The notes below the pieces were generated by a model. It had not been told where the DNA came from. It made no database searches and saw nothing but the letters and a program-made list of their open reading frames with translations. A stretch of 64,000 nucleotides of DNA. Origin: Mycobacterium scrofulaceum (GTDB lineage Bacteria > Actinomycetota > Actinomycetes > Mycobacteriales > Mycobacteriaceae). The translations under genes and the position numbers were made by a program. The stretch lies in NCBI RefSeq assembly GCF_002086735.1, contig NZ_MVIJ01000019.1, positions 36,160 through 100,159 on the forward strand, read 5' to 3'. Below are positions 50,839 to 60,814 of this stretch, in pieces; position 1 is the stretch's first letter; each line of letters starts with the position of its first letter.

Positions 50839-51039
50839 CCTGGTCCCCTATTGCGCCCATCCGTCCTGGACACTCGAGCTGCTACTCCCACACCCTCTGG
50901 CCGCAAAAATCCGTAGCAATAGCATGCACGAATCGGCTGTTCCGCTGTCAATAACGAGCGATTACGTAGCGACCCTACTGCCGGGACCGGCTTGCGACCA
51001 CTCACCTTCGGAGTCTTAGAAATGGCGCCGCGGGGTGGG

Positions 51040-52026
51040 CTATTCCTTGGCCTCGTCCTCGGTCGGCATGATCACGATTCGCCGATTCGGCCGGTTGGTC
51101 ACCACGGTGGGTTTGTCCTCGCCGGGCTTGGGCGCCGGCGGGCTCGGCGGCATCGTCAGGCGGCCCTTGACCGGCTGGCCGTTGGGCACGCCCGGGGCCG
51201 AGATGCGCTTCTCCGGGGGCTTCTCTTTGTTGCCGCCTTCACCGTGGCCGCCCATGGCGCCGGGGGGCATCATCCCCATGCCACCCATGCTGGTCGGTCC
51301 CGCGGTGGTCGGCGCGCCGCTCACCGGCGGCGGCATGCCCGCCTTGGCCGCGCCGGCGGGAGTCGTCGGCGGGGACGAGGTCGGCACCGGTGGCGGGCCA
51401 AGAGAGCTGGCGGGCGTGGTGCCACCGCCAAGGCCGGCACCGCCCCCGCCCGAACCCGCGCCGCCGCCCAGTCCCGCGTCTGGTTTGACGCTGTCGACCA
51501 GATGCGCGTCGTTGACGAGGCCCGCGCCGTGGGCGCCCTGGACCGCGCTCATCAAAGGCTGGATGGCGCTCTGGCCGGCCTGCATCGCCTGCTGCGGCAG
51601 CTGCGTCAGTGGCTGCATCACGCCGCCGACCGCTCCCCCGAGCGCGCCGGTGATGCTCTGCAGCATCTGCTGCATCATCTGCGGGGCCTGCTGACCGACG
51701 TTTTGCATCTGCTGTGCCGACTGAGCTTCGTTTTCAGGAAATTTCGCGGCCGCGTCGGCGGCGTGAGCTCGGCGGTCCGCGTCGGCGGCGGCGGCGTCCG
51801 CGGCATCTTTGGGCACGCCGGCGTTGGCAGCAGCTATTGCTGCTTGAGTGGCGGGGCCACCCGCCGGCGACGAATCCGGCGGAGGAGGCGGGAACGGCGC
51901 GAGCGGCGGCGGGAACGAAGGACCATTGGCAGCCCACTGATAGCCGGGTGAATCCGCTTGAACAGTCACAACTCCACCCCGCTTCCGATGCCGACCACGC
52001 CGCGCGGTGGCGGCGGGAACCCCCAT
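51040..52026 (-). CDS. Ala/Pro/Gln-rich ESX-associated protein (Rv3898c/Rv3897c-like)
   Basis: 328 aa. The N-part has poly-Pro (PFPPPPPDSSPA); the middle is a Gln/Met-rich helical tract (NVGQQAPQMMQQMLQSI, QLPQQAMQAGQSAIQPLM) as in EspJ/EspK-like ESX substrates; then Gly/Pro linkers and a basic C-terminus (RRIVIMPTEDEAKE). No signal peptide. From its place it matches the Rv3898c-Rv3897c area, where M. tuberculosis has two smaller genes (110 and 210 aa by memory), so this may be the undivided form. Start ATG 52026; GTG 51969 gives MTVQADSPGYQW and is a good alternative. Likely secreted or pore-associated. Confidence 0.75.
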   Translation of the reverse strand: MGVPAATARRGRHRKRGGVVTVQADSPGYQWAANGPSFPPPLAPFPPPPPDSSPAGGPATQAAIAAANAGVPKDAADAAAADADRRAHAADAAAKFPENEAQSAQQMQNVGQQAPQMMQQMLQSITGALGGAVGGVMQPLTQLPQQAMQAGQSAIQPLMSAVQGAHGAGLVNDAHLVDSVKPDAGLGGGAGSGGGGAGLGGGTTPASSLGPPPVPTSSPPTTPAGAAKAGMPPPVSGAPTTAGPTSMGGMGMMPPGAMGGHGEGGNKEKPPEKRISAPGVPNGQPVKGRLTMPPSPPAPKPGEDKPTVVTNRPNRRIVIMPTEDEAKE

Positions 52027-52109
52027 TTTCTCACAAATCGTTGTGGGCGGTAGTCACCTTGACACTTGGCGGCCACCGAGATCGTCAATGACAAGCAGAG
52101 ATGCATGCT

Positions 52110-54269
52110 TCATGCGTTGCCTTGCTCGTTAATGACGGCAAACCAGGCTAGGTGATAATTCGCCAAGTACTGATGCTCGTCGATCAACGCTTCGATCGCT
52201 GCCAGAAGCATCCAATCCCCTACCACCGCTAGGTCGTGATGTGGGTAGGTGGTCAGCACAGAATGCTGAATATCTGCAATACATTCGCGCAGCAGCTGGT
52301 CCTCGTTTTCAAGGACACCTGTCTTCCGTGCCGCCGGCGCCGCAACAGCCTGGGCGATACGTGGTAGACCATCGCGCCGGCGCACAGCCTCTACGAGGGT
52401 CGGCCCGAGCTCTTCCACCTGAGGCGTGGCGGACCGCGCGAGCCGATCGCCTGTTAACAGCGGTTCGTCGTTGCCGGGCTCACCCACATAAGTTTTGGCA
52501 TGGTGGGCGGCCGCGACGACAATGCGGCCCAGCAGATCAACCACGTTGGCATCGCGGTGTCGTGCTGATGGCTCAAGCAAAGTGACGTGGGCGGGCAGTC
52601 GGACGTGTGGAGGAATCCAGCCACCCGCTAGGTCGGTGACCAGCAGGGTCGTGGTGCCATCGTCGCGTAATCCAGCCGCCCAGGACAGCCGCGGCTCCTG
52701 GCGGGCTACCGAATCGACAATCCGTTGCAGCCGTTGCTGTTCCGCCGCTTTGTTTGACGCGGCGCCGGCTGTCGCGCCGGACGCCGCGGAGAGCGCCGAC
52801 GCGCCGGCCATCGTGGACGAGCCTGTGCCTGCCTGCCCGGCCGCAGCTCCCTGCGCCGCCCGCTCTACCGGGGAAACCAAAGGACCACCGGCCGAGGGTG
52901 ATGAACCCGGCGAGGGGGCGACCGCGGCGCCGGATACCGGTCCCGAAGGGGCCGCTGGCATCGTGGGGGGTGCCACCACCGGTGGACGGAGGTCCGAACC
53001 GTACGCGGGCAACGGACCGGCAGGGCTGCCGGCGACAGGTGCCGCCGGCACCGACCACCGGCCTCCGGTCACCACAGGTGCCGCGACGGAAGTGAGCCCA
53101 CTGCTAGAGGCGGGTGCCGGTGGAGCGGTCGTGGTCGGAGACGGGTCGGCCGCAGGGCCTGGCGCGATAAATGCTCCCCCTGCCGGAACGCTCGGTGTTA
53201 CTGGCGGAGGAACCGGGTTGCCCGTCTGCGCAGCCGGGGGCGACCCCCCTTCCAGTGCGTTCATCGCACCCGTCGACAGCGACTGCGGGCCCGCACCCGC
53301 CGTTTGTCCCGTCGCAAGTCCGCTCGCGAATGACTGGCCCAATCCCCCGGACATACCCTGTCCCACGCCGGTCGTCGGTACGGGCGCATTCATCGACGGC
53401 GCGCTCGGAACTGACCCGCCAGCGCTAACCGGAGAAGTACCGGCCGGCGTTGGCGCCATATGAGTGCCTGGTAGCTGAACCCCGGGCCGTTGGGCATTTC
53501 CAATGCCTGCTCCTCCTGGCAAGGGCGCTGGTGTACTCCCACCAGGCGGCAAGCCGCCGGGCGCCTGAACGCCGCCGGCCGCAGGCGAAGTTGTCGGTGT
53601 TGTGCCGTGGGGCAATGGATCACTCGGAGCCTGCGCACCACCAAGCCCCTTCGTTGCAGGCGAAGGTTGCGGTGAGTTCAGGTCTTCCTGGCTGATCGGC
53701 TGAGGTCTTGGAACATGACCGGTATCGAAGCCGCTCTCACGCGCCCACGATTTGGCATCACCGTGGATGCCCTCGTTAGCGAGCATCGGTTGGGTGGCGG
53801 CAAACATATTGCTCAGGGCAGCGTCGGAGGCGACTTCTGCCCGAGAATTGCATAGAGCTTGAGCGGCTTGTATTTCCGCTAGTTTCGCTAGTTCCGGTTC
53901 CTTAGATGCAAGTATTCGATCAATCTCTTGGTTTCCCTCAGCTGCGATAGCCGCCAGCTTGGAACGCAAAGCATCGATCTGGTCGCCGCAGGCGTTTAGC
54001 GCAGAGGCCTTGTCCCGGTATTTTTCAGCAAGGTCTAAATGAAATTGCTCACCGTTGTAGTAACGAGCACTTAAGTCTTCAGCTGTCCGACCCCGATTAT
54101 GAGCCGTCACCATGGTCCGCTGATTGCGCAAATCTTGTGCAAACTGCTGCTGTTGTTGACAGGCTTGATTCCAATATCGCGCAGCCTCCCGGAGAACAGC
54201 GGGTGGCGCGGGCCACCACGGCCCGATCAGCGACCACGTGAACTTGCCCGGCGGAAGATCAAGGCTCAC
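52110..54269 (-). CDS. ESX-associated protein: WXG100-like N-domain plus Rv3899c-type C-domain
   Basis: 719 aa. N-domain (about 1-190) is a long helical hairpin, LREAARYWNQACQQQQQFAQ through DLAEKYRDKASALNACGDQ, similar to the secreted helical domains of EspB/CpnT-type proteins. A 300-residue Ala/Pro/Gly linker follows. The C-domain (about 520-719: RIVDSVARQEPRLSWAAGL, LLVTDLAGGWIPPHVRLP, GDWMLLAAIEALIDEHQYL) corresponds to the crystallised C-terminal part of Rv3899c. M. tuberculosis has Rv3900c (311 aa) and Rv3899c (410 aa); their sum fits this single frame. Base composition is uneven: the N-domain is low in GC. Stop/start overlap of 11 bp with the next upstream gene. Confidence 0.8.
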   Translation of the reverse strand: MSLDLPPGKFTWSLIGPWWPAPPAVLREAARYWNQACQQQQQFAQDLRNQRTMVTAHNRGRTAEDLSARYYNGEQFHLDLAEKYRDKASALNACGDQIDALRSKLAAIAAEGNQEIDRILASKEPELAKLAEIQAAQALCNSRAEVASDAALSNMFAATQPMLANEGIHGDAKSWARESGFDTGHVPRPQPISQEDLNSPQPSPATKGLGGAQAPSDPLPHGTTPTTSPAAGGVQAPGGLPPGGSTPAPLPGGAGIGNAQRPGVQLPGTHMAPTPAGTSPVSAGGSVPSAPSMNAPVPTTGVGQGMSGGLGQSFASGLATGQTAGAGPQSLSTGAMNALEGGSPPAAQTGNPVPPPVTPSVPAGGAFIAPGPAADPSPTTTAPPAPASSSGLTSVAAPVVTGGRWSVPAAPVAGSPAGPLPAYGSDLRPPVVAPPTMPAAPSGPVSGAAVAPSPGSSPSAGGPLVSPVERAAQGAAAGQAGTGSSTMAGASALSAASGATAGAASNKAAEQQRLQRIVDSVARQEPRLSWAAGLRDDGTTTLLVTDLAGGWIPPHVRLPAHVTLLEPSARHRDANVVDLLGRIVVAAAHHAKTYVGEPGNDEPLLTGDRLARSATPQVEELGPTLVEAVRRRDGLPRIAQAVAAPAARKTGVLENEDQLLRECIADIQHSVLTTYPHHDLAVVGDWMLLAAIEALIDEHQYLANYHLAWFAVINEQGNA

Positions 54270-54810
54270 CGCAGACCTTTCTCATTGCGGTGTCTTTAGC
54301 ATTGGCGTCGTTGAGTGCTGGCTGCCAAAGTAAATTGTCATTGAGGCTTGCGACCGCTGCCAGGTTGTTATACGCCCGGGCCAAGGCAACTGCGGCGCCC
54401 CGGTCGCTGGACCCTAACGCTGGAGATGCGTTCACCGCACTTTCCAAGATCATCGCACTATTCACTTCGGCGATGCCTGCGCGCTCGGGGCTAGTGCCGT
54501 TTGTTTCTATCTGCACGGCATGAGCTGCCAGGCGGTACGCATCGCACAATTTCTGGTGTGCGGCCGTAATATCTGCGGCGGTGTAGGTGGGCGCTGTGGT
54601 TGCTGAAGGCTGGCCCGGCGCCGACGGCTTCATCAGTGTGAGGATCAGTGCAGCACCGCTTAGTAACACGGCAATCGCGGCTAGCACAATCGTTAGCCAG
54701 GAACTCCGGGATATGGCTCGCTCAGTTGAATAGGTCGGGTTCGGTGGCCCGGGAAAAGCTGGCCAACCCGCCGAACCTTCACCACGATTAGGAGGTAGGT
54801 CCCCCGCCAT
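54259..54810 (-). CDS. Membrane-anchored protein (Rv3901c-like position)
   Basis: 183 aa. A 35-residue cytoplasmic Pro-rich head, one helix (SWLTIVLAAIAVLLSGAALILTL) and an extracytoplasmic helical domain (AADITAAHQKLCDAYRLAAHAVQ, AVALARAYNNLAAVASLN, CGEP end) with two Cys that may form a disulphide. This layout resembles the small anchored proteins found beside many mycobacterial ESX-related genes. It is probably the first gene of the leftward operon to eccC2. ATG 54810 with GGAGGGCAC upstream. Function unknown. Confidence 0.8.
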   Translation of the reverse strand: MAGDLPPNRGEGSAGWPAFPGPPNPTYSTERAISRSSWLTIVLAAIAVLLSGAALILTLMKPSAPGQPSATTAPTYTAADITAAHQKLCDAYRLAAHAVQIETNGTSPERAGIAEVNSAMILESAVNASPALGSSDRGAAVALARAYNNLAAVASLNDNLLWQPALNDANAKDTAMRKVCGEP

Positions 54811-55205
54811 GTGCCCTCCTTGTCCGCCCCTGACGGATAGATCCCCGCTGGATGATTGCCCTTCGCCTTCAATAGTGAAGGAACGAACGGGATGCCATCA
54901 AATCACTGTGCCGAACTATCACTGAACGCCACGAAGCTGCCAGCTCAGCAGCTTTGACTGTCCAGTGAAACCACCCGCAGGGGCCCCATTCTGCGGCTTC
55001 GAGTCGACCTCGCAGTCGTGCGGCACGTCCGCCTCTCGCGAGCAGCTACGGCAAGGGCGCAGTTCTTGCAGGTCTTATTCGAGTGTTTCCACAGGTTGGG
55101 CGCACCCGCCGTTGAAAATGCATGCGGCAGGTCAGCGCCGGGACGTGCTCTCGGTCAGGCTAAAAACGGCACTTCCGCAGAACTCGTGCCTACCCGACCC
55201 GCCTC
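54811..55205. other. 395-bp spacer without a supported gene
   Basis: No frame has start signals or a recognisable domain. It should hold the promoter of the leftward ESX-2 operon. A stretch at 54871-54960 is notably AT-richer than core DNA of the window. Confidence 0.4.
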
Positions 55206-55535
55206 TCACACCCGCAACGTCGAAGGACCAGGCCCCGGCCGCGCAGCCTCCATCTCGCCGGCGTTGTGCTGGTCCATGCTGGTGAAACCTCGAGCCGCGT
55301 AATGCGCCTTCGAACCGACATCGGTCAATGTCTGCGTGTGGCCTTGCAGGTTCTCAACGTGTCGCGTGTGCGCAGCGCTCACCGCTTCGTGGAATAAATC
55401 GGCTTCGGCGAAGTCGCCGAACATTCCCGAAGCCAACGGCCCACGGGCCAACTGATCTGCTCCTTCTTGCGCATGCCCGCCGGCGCGGTGCGAATCATTA
55501 CCCCCGGAGTGCAATAACGCTGTATCAACAAACAT
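55206..55535 (-). CDS. DUF2563 family protein
   Basis: 109 aa: MFVDTALLHSGGNDSHRAGG, GADQLARGPLASGMFGDFAEA and FTSMDQHNAGEMEAAR match the mycobacterial DUF2563 family, helical WXG100-sized proteins often near ESX or PE/PPE genes. It may pack as a two-helix hairpin. ATG 55535 is chosen because GGGAGGG precedes it; an in-frame ATG at 55586 would add a basic stretch with no family match. Function unknown; the neighbourhood suggests an ESX-linked role. Confidence 0.85.
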   Translation of the reverse strand: MFVDTALLHSGGNDSHRAGGHAQEGADQLARGPLASGMFGDFAEADLFHEAVSAAHTRHVENLQGHTQTLTDVGSKAHYAARGFTSMDQHNAGEMEAARPGPGPSTLRV

Positions 55536-56069
55536 TTGCCACCCTCCCGATCGGCTGCGCCAACGAACGAAGCCATCGAACCGCAAGTCCCGCCAGTACT
55601 GACCAGGCTAAATAGACGAGCGGCAGCGGTCAATTCAAGTGGTTTGCCGCTGTCACCATGCCAGCGCGTTGACCCTGTTGCCTGAACGCACCGTCCGAAT
55701 CGCTCCACCGCTCACGTCCCACTGCTGCCGCCCGTGGCTTCGTCCTCAACCGCGAAGCATGTACGTCGACAGCGCCGAGGATGCTTCGGTCATCCGCCAA
55801 AAACGTCGTTGCCGGCGCTCAGGCCAGTTGTCAGTCCCCCGCGGTCGGGATGACCTGCCCCACGTCGACAGGCAAGAAGGGTCTTGACGGTGCGTCCGGC
55901 GTGCTGAAAAGACTTATCCGGTCCTCTGACTGGAGATCGCGCCGCCCGCGGCTCAGGCTGTTTATCGTGATTTGGTAGTTGTATGCCCTAAGGAGGTTGG
56001 GGTCATTGCGCTTGCGCCATGCGGGTGGGGTGTGGTGACGCGGCTGATTTTGAACGGCCGGTCGCCGTC
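55536..56069. other. 534-bp divergent region without a supported gene
   Basis: Promoter area of the DUF2563 gene (leftward) and the kinase (rightward). Short frames (for example 55639-55887) lack ribosome sites and family likeness. AAGGAGG at 55991-55997 is a strong ribosome site without a matching long frame; its distance to the kinase start candidates is too large (over 20 bp to the first). Confidence 0.4.
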
Positions 56070-57824
56070 ATGCTGAGCGTGGGGTCTGTCTTTGCCGGAT
56101 ACCGAATCGAACGGGTGCTGGGTGCCGGCGGGATGGGCACCGTTTACCTGGCCCGTAACCCGGACTTGCCGCGAAATGAAGCCTTGAAAGTACTCGCTGC
56201 GGAGCTGTCGCGCGACCCGGATTTCAGAACCCGTTTCATCCGGGAGGCCGACGTTGCCGCAGCGCTGGATCATCCCAACATCGTTTCGATTCATCAACGT
56301 GGTCAGTTCGAGGGCCAGCTTTGGATCGCGATGCAGTACGTCGACGGTGTTAACGCTGAAGACGCCATGCGGGCCGCGCCCATGCCCGCAGCACAGGCCG
56401 TATACGTAATCGGCGAGATCGCGAAAGCAGTCGATTATGCACACCAACGCGGCGTGGTGCACCGCGATATCAAGCCTGCGAACTTTCTGATGTCGGGGCC
56501 GGTTGGAGCCGATCAGCGGGTGCTCCTAGGAGATTTCGGAATCGCCCGAGCACTTGACGATGCCGGTCTGACTGCAACCGGTTCAGTCCTGGCCACCCTC
56601 TCCTATGCGGCGCCTGAGGTCCTCGCTGGACAGCATTTCGACGGGCGCGCCGATCTTTACTCCTTGGGATGCGCGCTGTTTCGACTTCTCACAGGCGAGG
56701 TTCCGTATTCGGCCGGGGGTGGCGCTGTAGCGGTAATCGCAGCGCATCTGCACAGGCCGCCCCCAACGATCTCCGATAAGCTGCCTGGGCTGTCGACGGC
56801 GATGGACGAGGTGATCGCCACCGCCATGGCAAAGGATCCCGCACACCGGTTTACTTCAGCGCGGGAGCTGGCCCATGCTGCCTCTTCGGCCTTGCACGGA
56901 CGTGGCGCCGCAGGGGGAACTCCGCCGCACTTCGGGTCACAAAATGTTTCCTCTCGCAACCCGCCTGATTCGCGATGGTGGCAGCAGGATCCAGGCGGCC
57001 TGCCGACCGCAGTCGGCTCAACTCCCTTTTACGGCCAGGCAAACTACGCGCCAGCCGGACGAAAGTACCGCCGACGAATACTAGTGACAGTCGCGGCCGT
57101 GATATTGGCGATCGGCGGCGCAATCACCGCGGCAATCATGACTCCACACAAGGCGCCACCTGCCAAGTCTATCCTTGATCCAACCCTCGCTTCCCCAACG
57201 ACTGTGCCCTCACCGGCGCCACCGCCCATGGTGAGGCCAGCGGAGCTACCCCGGCTGTTACCACCTCTGAACGATGTAAAAAACTTCGTCGGTATCCAGA
57301 ACCTTGTAGCCCAACCGCCAACCTTCCAGCCCAGCAAAACTTCTGGAGATCTCGACCCCGAGGAGTGCCGCCCGGTTCTAGGGGGCGGTGCTCACAATTC
57401 GTACGACATGCAGGCGGTCACTGGTTATTACGCATTGGTCAGCCTCGAACCGCGCGATGGACCCGCCTACCAGATGGTGGGCGAAGCAGTTCTGACCTTT
57501 CGCGACCCCGCAGCAGCCCAAGAACAGCTCGCGAACTCATTGTCGATCTGGCGCCAGTGCGGGGGTTCCACCATGACACTGCACGGGTCTCCAGGTTTGA
57601 AGCCCGTTAAGACGGCTATTGGCGTCCCCGACATCGGCGAGAACGGGATCACCACCATGGTGGTGACGGCGCAAGGACCTTTGCTTCGATCGCGCCTTGA
57701 CCGCGCAATAGCTGCCAAAAACAACGTGCTGATCGACGTCGGTGTCGAACTGATAAACACCGACAGGGGCCAGCAAGCTGCGCTCGATGTCACCAACTAC
57801 TGCCTTAATCAGATTCCGGGTTAA
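56070..57824 (+). CDS. PknH-like membrane serine/threonine kinase
   Basis: 583-aa transmembrane receptor kinase. Kinase domain about 8-270: [22 protein letters not shown] with the ATP Lys, [11 protein letters not shown] (catalytic Asp near 132), [11 protein letters not shown] and [10 protein letters not shown] juxtamembrane linker (to about 333) leads to one helix ([19 protein letters not shown]). The outer part is a PknH-type sensor domain of about 190 residues with three Cys (EECRPV, RQCGGS, NYCLNQ). ATG 56070 keeps the usual short N-terminus; in-frame ATG 56019 adds 17 residues. GC is lower than in the flanks. It replaces the cpnT/esxEF genes of M. tuberculosis at this site. It may sense cell-wall signals and phosphorylate ESX or regulator proteins (inference). 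Confidence 0.92.
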   Translation: MLSVGSVFAGYRIERVLGAGGMGTVYLARNPDLPRNEALKVLAAELSRDPDFRTRFIREADVAAALDHPNIVSIHQRGQFEGQLWIAMQYVDGVNAEDAMRAAPMPAAQAVYVIGEIAKAVDYAHQRGVVHRDIKPANFLMSGPVGADQRVLLGDFGIARALDDAGLTATGSVLATLSYAAPEVLAGQHFDGRADLYSLGCALFRLLTGEVPYSAGGGAVAVIAAHLHRPPPTISDKLPGLSTAMDEVIATAMAKDPAHRFTSARELAHAASSALHGRGAAGGTPPHFGSQNVSSRNPPDSRWWQQDPGGLPTAVGSTPFYGQANYAPAGRKYRRRILVTVAAVILAIGGAITAAIMTPHKAPPAKSILDPTLASPTTVPSPAPPPMVRPAELPRLLPPLNDVKNFVGIQNLVAQPPTFQPSKTSGDLDPEECRPVLGGGAHNSYDMQAVTGYYALVSLEPRDGPAYQMVGEAVLTFRDPAAAQEQLANSLSIWRQCGGSTMTLHGSPGLKPVKTAIGVPDIGENGITTMVVTAQGPLLRSRLDRAIAAKNNVLIDVGVELINTDRGQQAALDVTNYCLNQIPG

Positions 57825-57826
57825 CT

Positions 57827-57855
57827 GCCCGACACCTCTGTCGCGGTGTCCGGGC
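57827..57855. terminator. Hairpin between convergent kinase and Asp-rich genes
   Basis: GCCCGACACC pairs with GGTGTCCGGGC with one bulged G and an 8-base loop, starting 2 bp after the kinase stop. Convergent genes on both sides fit a shared terminator; there is no U-run, common in mycobacteria. Confidence 0.5.
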
Positions 57856-57917
57856 TACCAATCTCCGCCTACGGCAGGGCGCTGCACCGCCTCGACTCCT
57901 TGCACAGTTTGTCCACC

Positions 57918-58415
57918 TCACAACGCACTGGCCCCGTCGGCATGACCATCGCCGTCCGAATCGGTCAGCCGGACATTCCACTTGCCGTCGCCGTCAGTGT
58001 CGACGTATCCGGTGACACCCTTGTCGCCGGCGCACAGCACCCGATCGGCCACCCCGTCCCCGTCGCTATCGAACAGCCGATCGTCGGCGCCGCCGTGGCT
58101 GTCGAAATCGACCAACGGGCCGCCGGTGTGCTCGGCGCCGTCGAGCCCGAACCAGCGCAGCTGCCGCCCCTGGTCGGTGGCCACCCCCCACGTCCCGGAC
58201 CCGTCGTCGGTGAAGTAGGCCTCAGGCGTTCCGTCGTTGTCGAGGTCGAGCACCACATGATCGGCGACGCCGTCGCCATCGAGATCCACGAATGCGTCGT
58301 CGTGCAGGCCGTCACCATCGAAGTCCAGCCCGAAGGCATCGAGCCGACCATCGCCGTCCAGATCGAGGTCGAGATCCCGGTGCCAGATCTCCGCGCTGCC
58401 GTCGTCACCGCTCAT
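57918..58415 (-). CDS. Asp-rich calcium-binding-repeat protein (Rv3906c-like)
   Basis: 165 aa dominated by DxDGDG repeats: DLDLDGDGRLDAFGLDFDGDG and later FDSDGDGVADR, TDGDGKWNVRLTDSDGDG (split). These resemble EF-hand/dockerin or thrombospondin type-3 calcium loops spaced every 13-20 residues. No signal peptide. It corresponds by place and size to Rv3906c (169 aa). ATG 58415 is chosen; TTG 58445 would add ten residues. It follows pcnA on the same strand, 36 bp away. Confidence 0.8.
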   Translation of the reverse strand: MSGDDGSAEIWHRDLDLDLDGDGRLDAFGLDFDGDGLHDDAFVDLDGDGVADHVVLDLDNDGTPEAYFTDDGSGTWGVATDQGRQLRWFGLDGAEHTGGPLVDFDSHGGADDRLFDSDGDGVADRVLCAGDKGVTGYVDTDGDGKWNVRLTDSDGDGHADGASAL

Positions 58416-58451
58416 ACAAAGGTCCACACAAGGTCGGACGGTCAACCGCCG

Positions 58452-59888
<1,437 letters not shown>

Positions 59889-60073
59889 GTTCGATCAGCG
59901 TAGTCGGCCGGGGCCGAAGAACCCGTGTGAGGAGCCTCGCACCCGCGCGTGCCAACCGCCGGCCCGCGCCGACGGTGAATTGACCGGTCGACGTGCGGTA
60001 GTAGCGTTCGCGCTACGGGGCACACTGCGATTCAGCCGGCCAGCACGAGCATCAGGTGACAGAGAGCAACACC

Positions 60074-60409
60074 ATGTCGACTTCTACCCGAGCGGATTTC
60101 TTCGACACCCGCTCCTGGCGCACGGCGACATGGTCGGCGCCCTTTGTCGTTCAACTGATCGTGGGAGTGTTGCTTGTCGCGATGTGGCTGCTGGGTAAGT
60201 GGCCGTTCGACACGCACAGTGCGTACGCCGGTGAGCGCGCATGGATGCTGACCGCGACCGTGATTACGGCGGTGGTGTCGCTGGTTGTCGGCGCCGCACT
60301 CCTGAAGTCCGGATCGCCGCGTAATCGCGGCCTTGGCATCAGCGTCGTCAGCTGCTCGGCGGTCGTGCTCGCGGGCGGAACGATCTTCGCCTATTTAGTC
60401 CTGCGCTGA
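60074..60409 (+). CDS. Small multi-pass membrane protein
   Basis: 111 aa with three helices: WSAPFVVQLIVGVLLVAMWLL, ATVITAVVSLVVGAALL and VVSCSAVVLAGGTIFAYLVL. No known family. ATG 60074 is used; the frame can begin at GTG 60056 six codons earlier. It precedes a second small membrane protein by 10 bp, and they probably form a pair. Both stand between pcnA and mutT4. Confidence 0.7.
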   Translation: MSTSTRADFFDTRSWRTATWSAPFVVQLIVGVLLVAMWLLGKWPFDTHSAYAGERAWMLTATVITAVVSLVVGAALLKSGSPRNRGLGISVVSCSAVVLAGGTIFAYLVLR

Positions 60410-60419
60410 AAGGCCCTCG

Positions 60420-60728
60420 ATGACAGATACGCCCCTGGCCACCACCGCCGAGAATCGCTACGGGCCCTTGAGTTTCGCGGTCGCCATAGTGCACGTCTTG
60501 CTGGTCGATCTCGTCACCTGGCTGTTTGTTCTGCCGATGTGGCCCTTGGTAATTGTCGTTCTCCCCGTGACGCTGTCGTACATCGGTATCGGCGCAGTGA
60601 TAGCAAGGGCATCGGGCCGATGGGGCCAGATCGGCCGCGGAATGATGATTGGCAGCCTGTCCGGGCCCCTCTCACTCCTGATCTTCATTCCCGCGTTTGT
60701 CCTCGCCAACGCGATCGGCCCGATCTGA
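60420..60728 (+). CDS. Small multi-pass membrane protein
   Basis: 102 aa with about three helices: FAVAIVHVLLVDLVTWLFVL, LVIVVLPVTLSYIGIGAVI and SLLIFIPAFVLANAIGPI, and an Arg-rich inner loop (RASGRWGQIGRG). No known family. ATG 60420, 10 bp after the preceding gene. Likely co-transcribed with it; role unknown. Confidence 0.72.
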   Translation: MTDTPLATTAENRYGPLSFAVAIVHVLLVDLVTWLFVLPMWPLVIVVLPVTLSYIGIGAVIARASGRWGQIGRGMMIGSLSGPLSLLIFIPAFVLANAIGPI

Positions 60729-60801
60729 GCAGACGCGTTCGGTAACTTCATCGCACGCCCCCCAGCGGCGAGTATGTCCTGGGAGACGATGCCGTGCCAG
60801 C

Positions 60802-60807
60802 TACTAT
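60802..60807 (+). promoter_or_regulatory. -10 box of mutT4 (leaderless)
   Basis: TACTAT is a near-consensus TANNNT box. It ends 7 bases before the GTG at 60815, so the transcript very likely begins with the start codon. Confidence 0.65.
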
Positions 60808-60814
60808 CGCTTGG

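Noticed and set aside
55991..55997. Strong AAGGAGG site as evidence for an extra short gene
   Set aside because: No long frame starts at a proper distance; it may relate to the kinase start only loosely.
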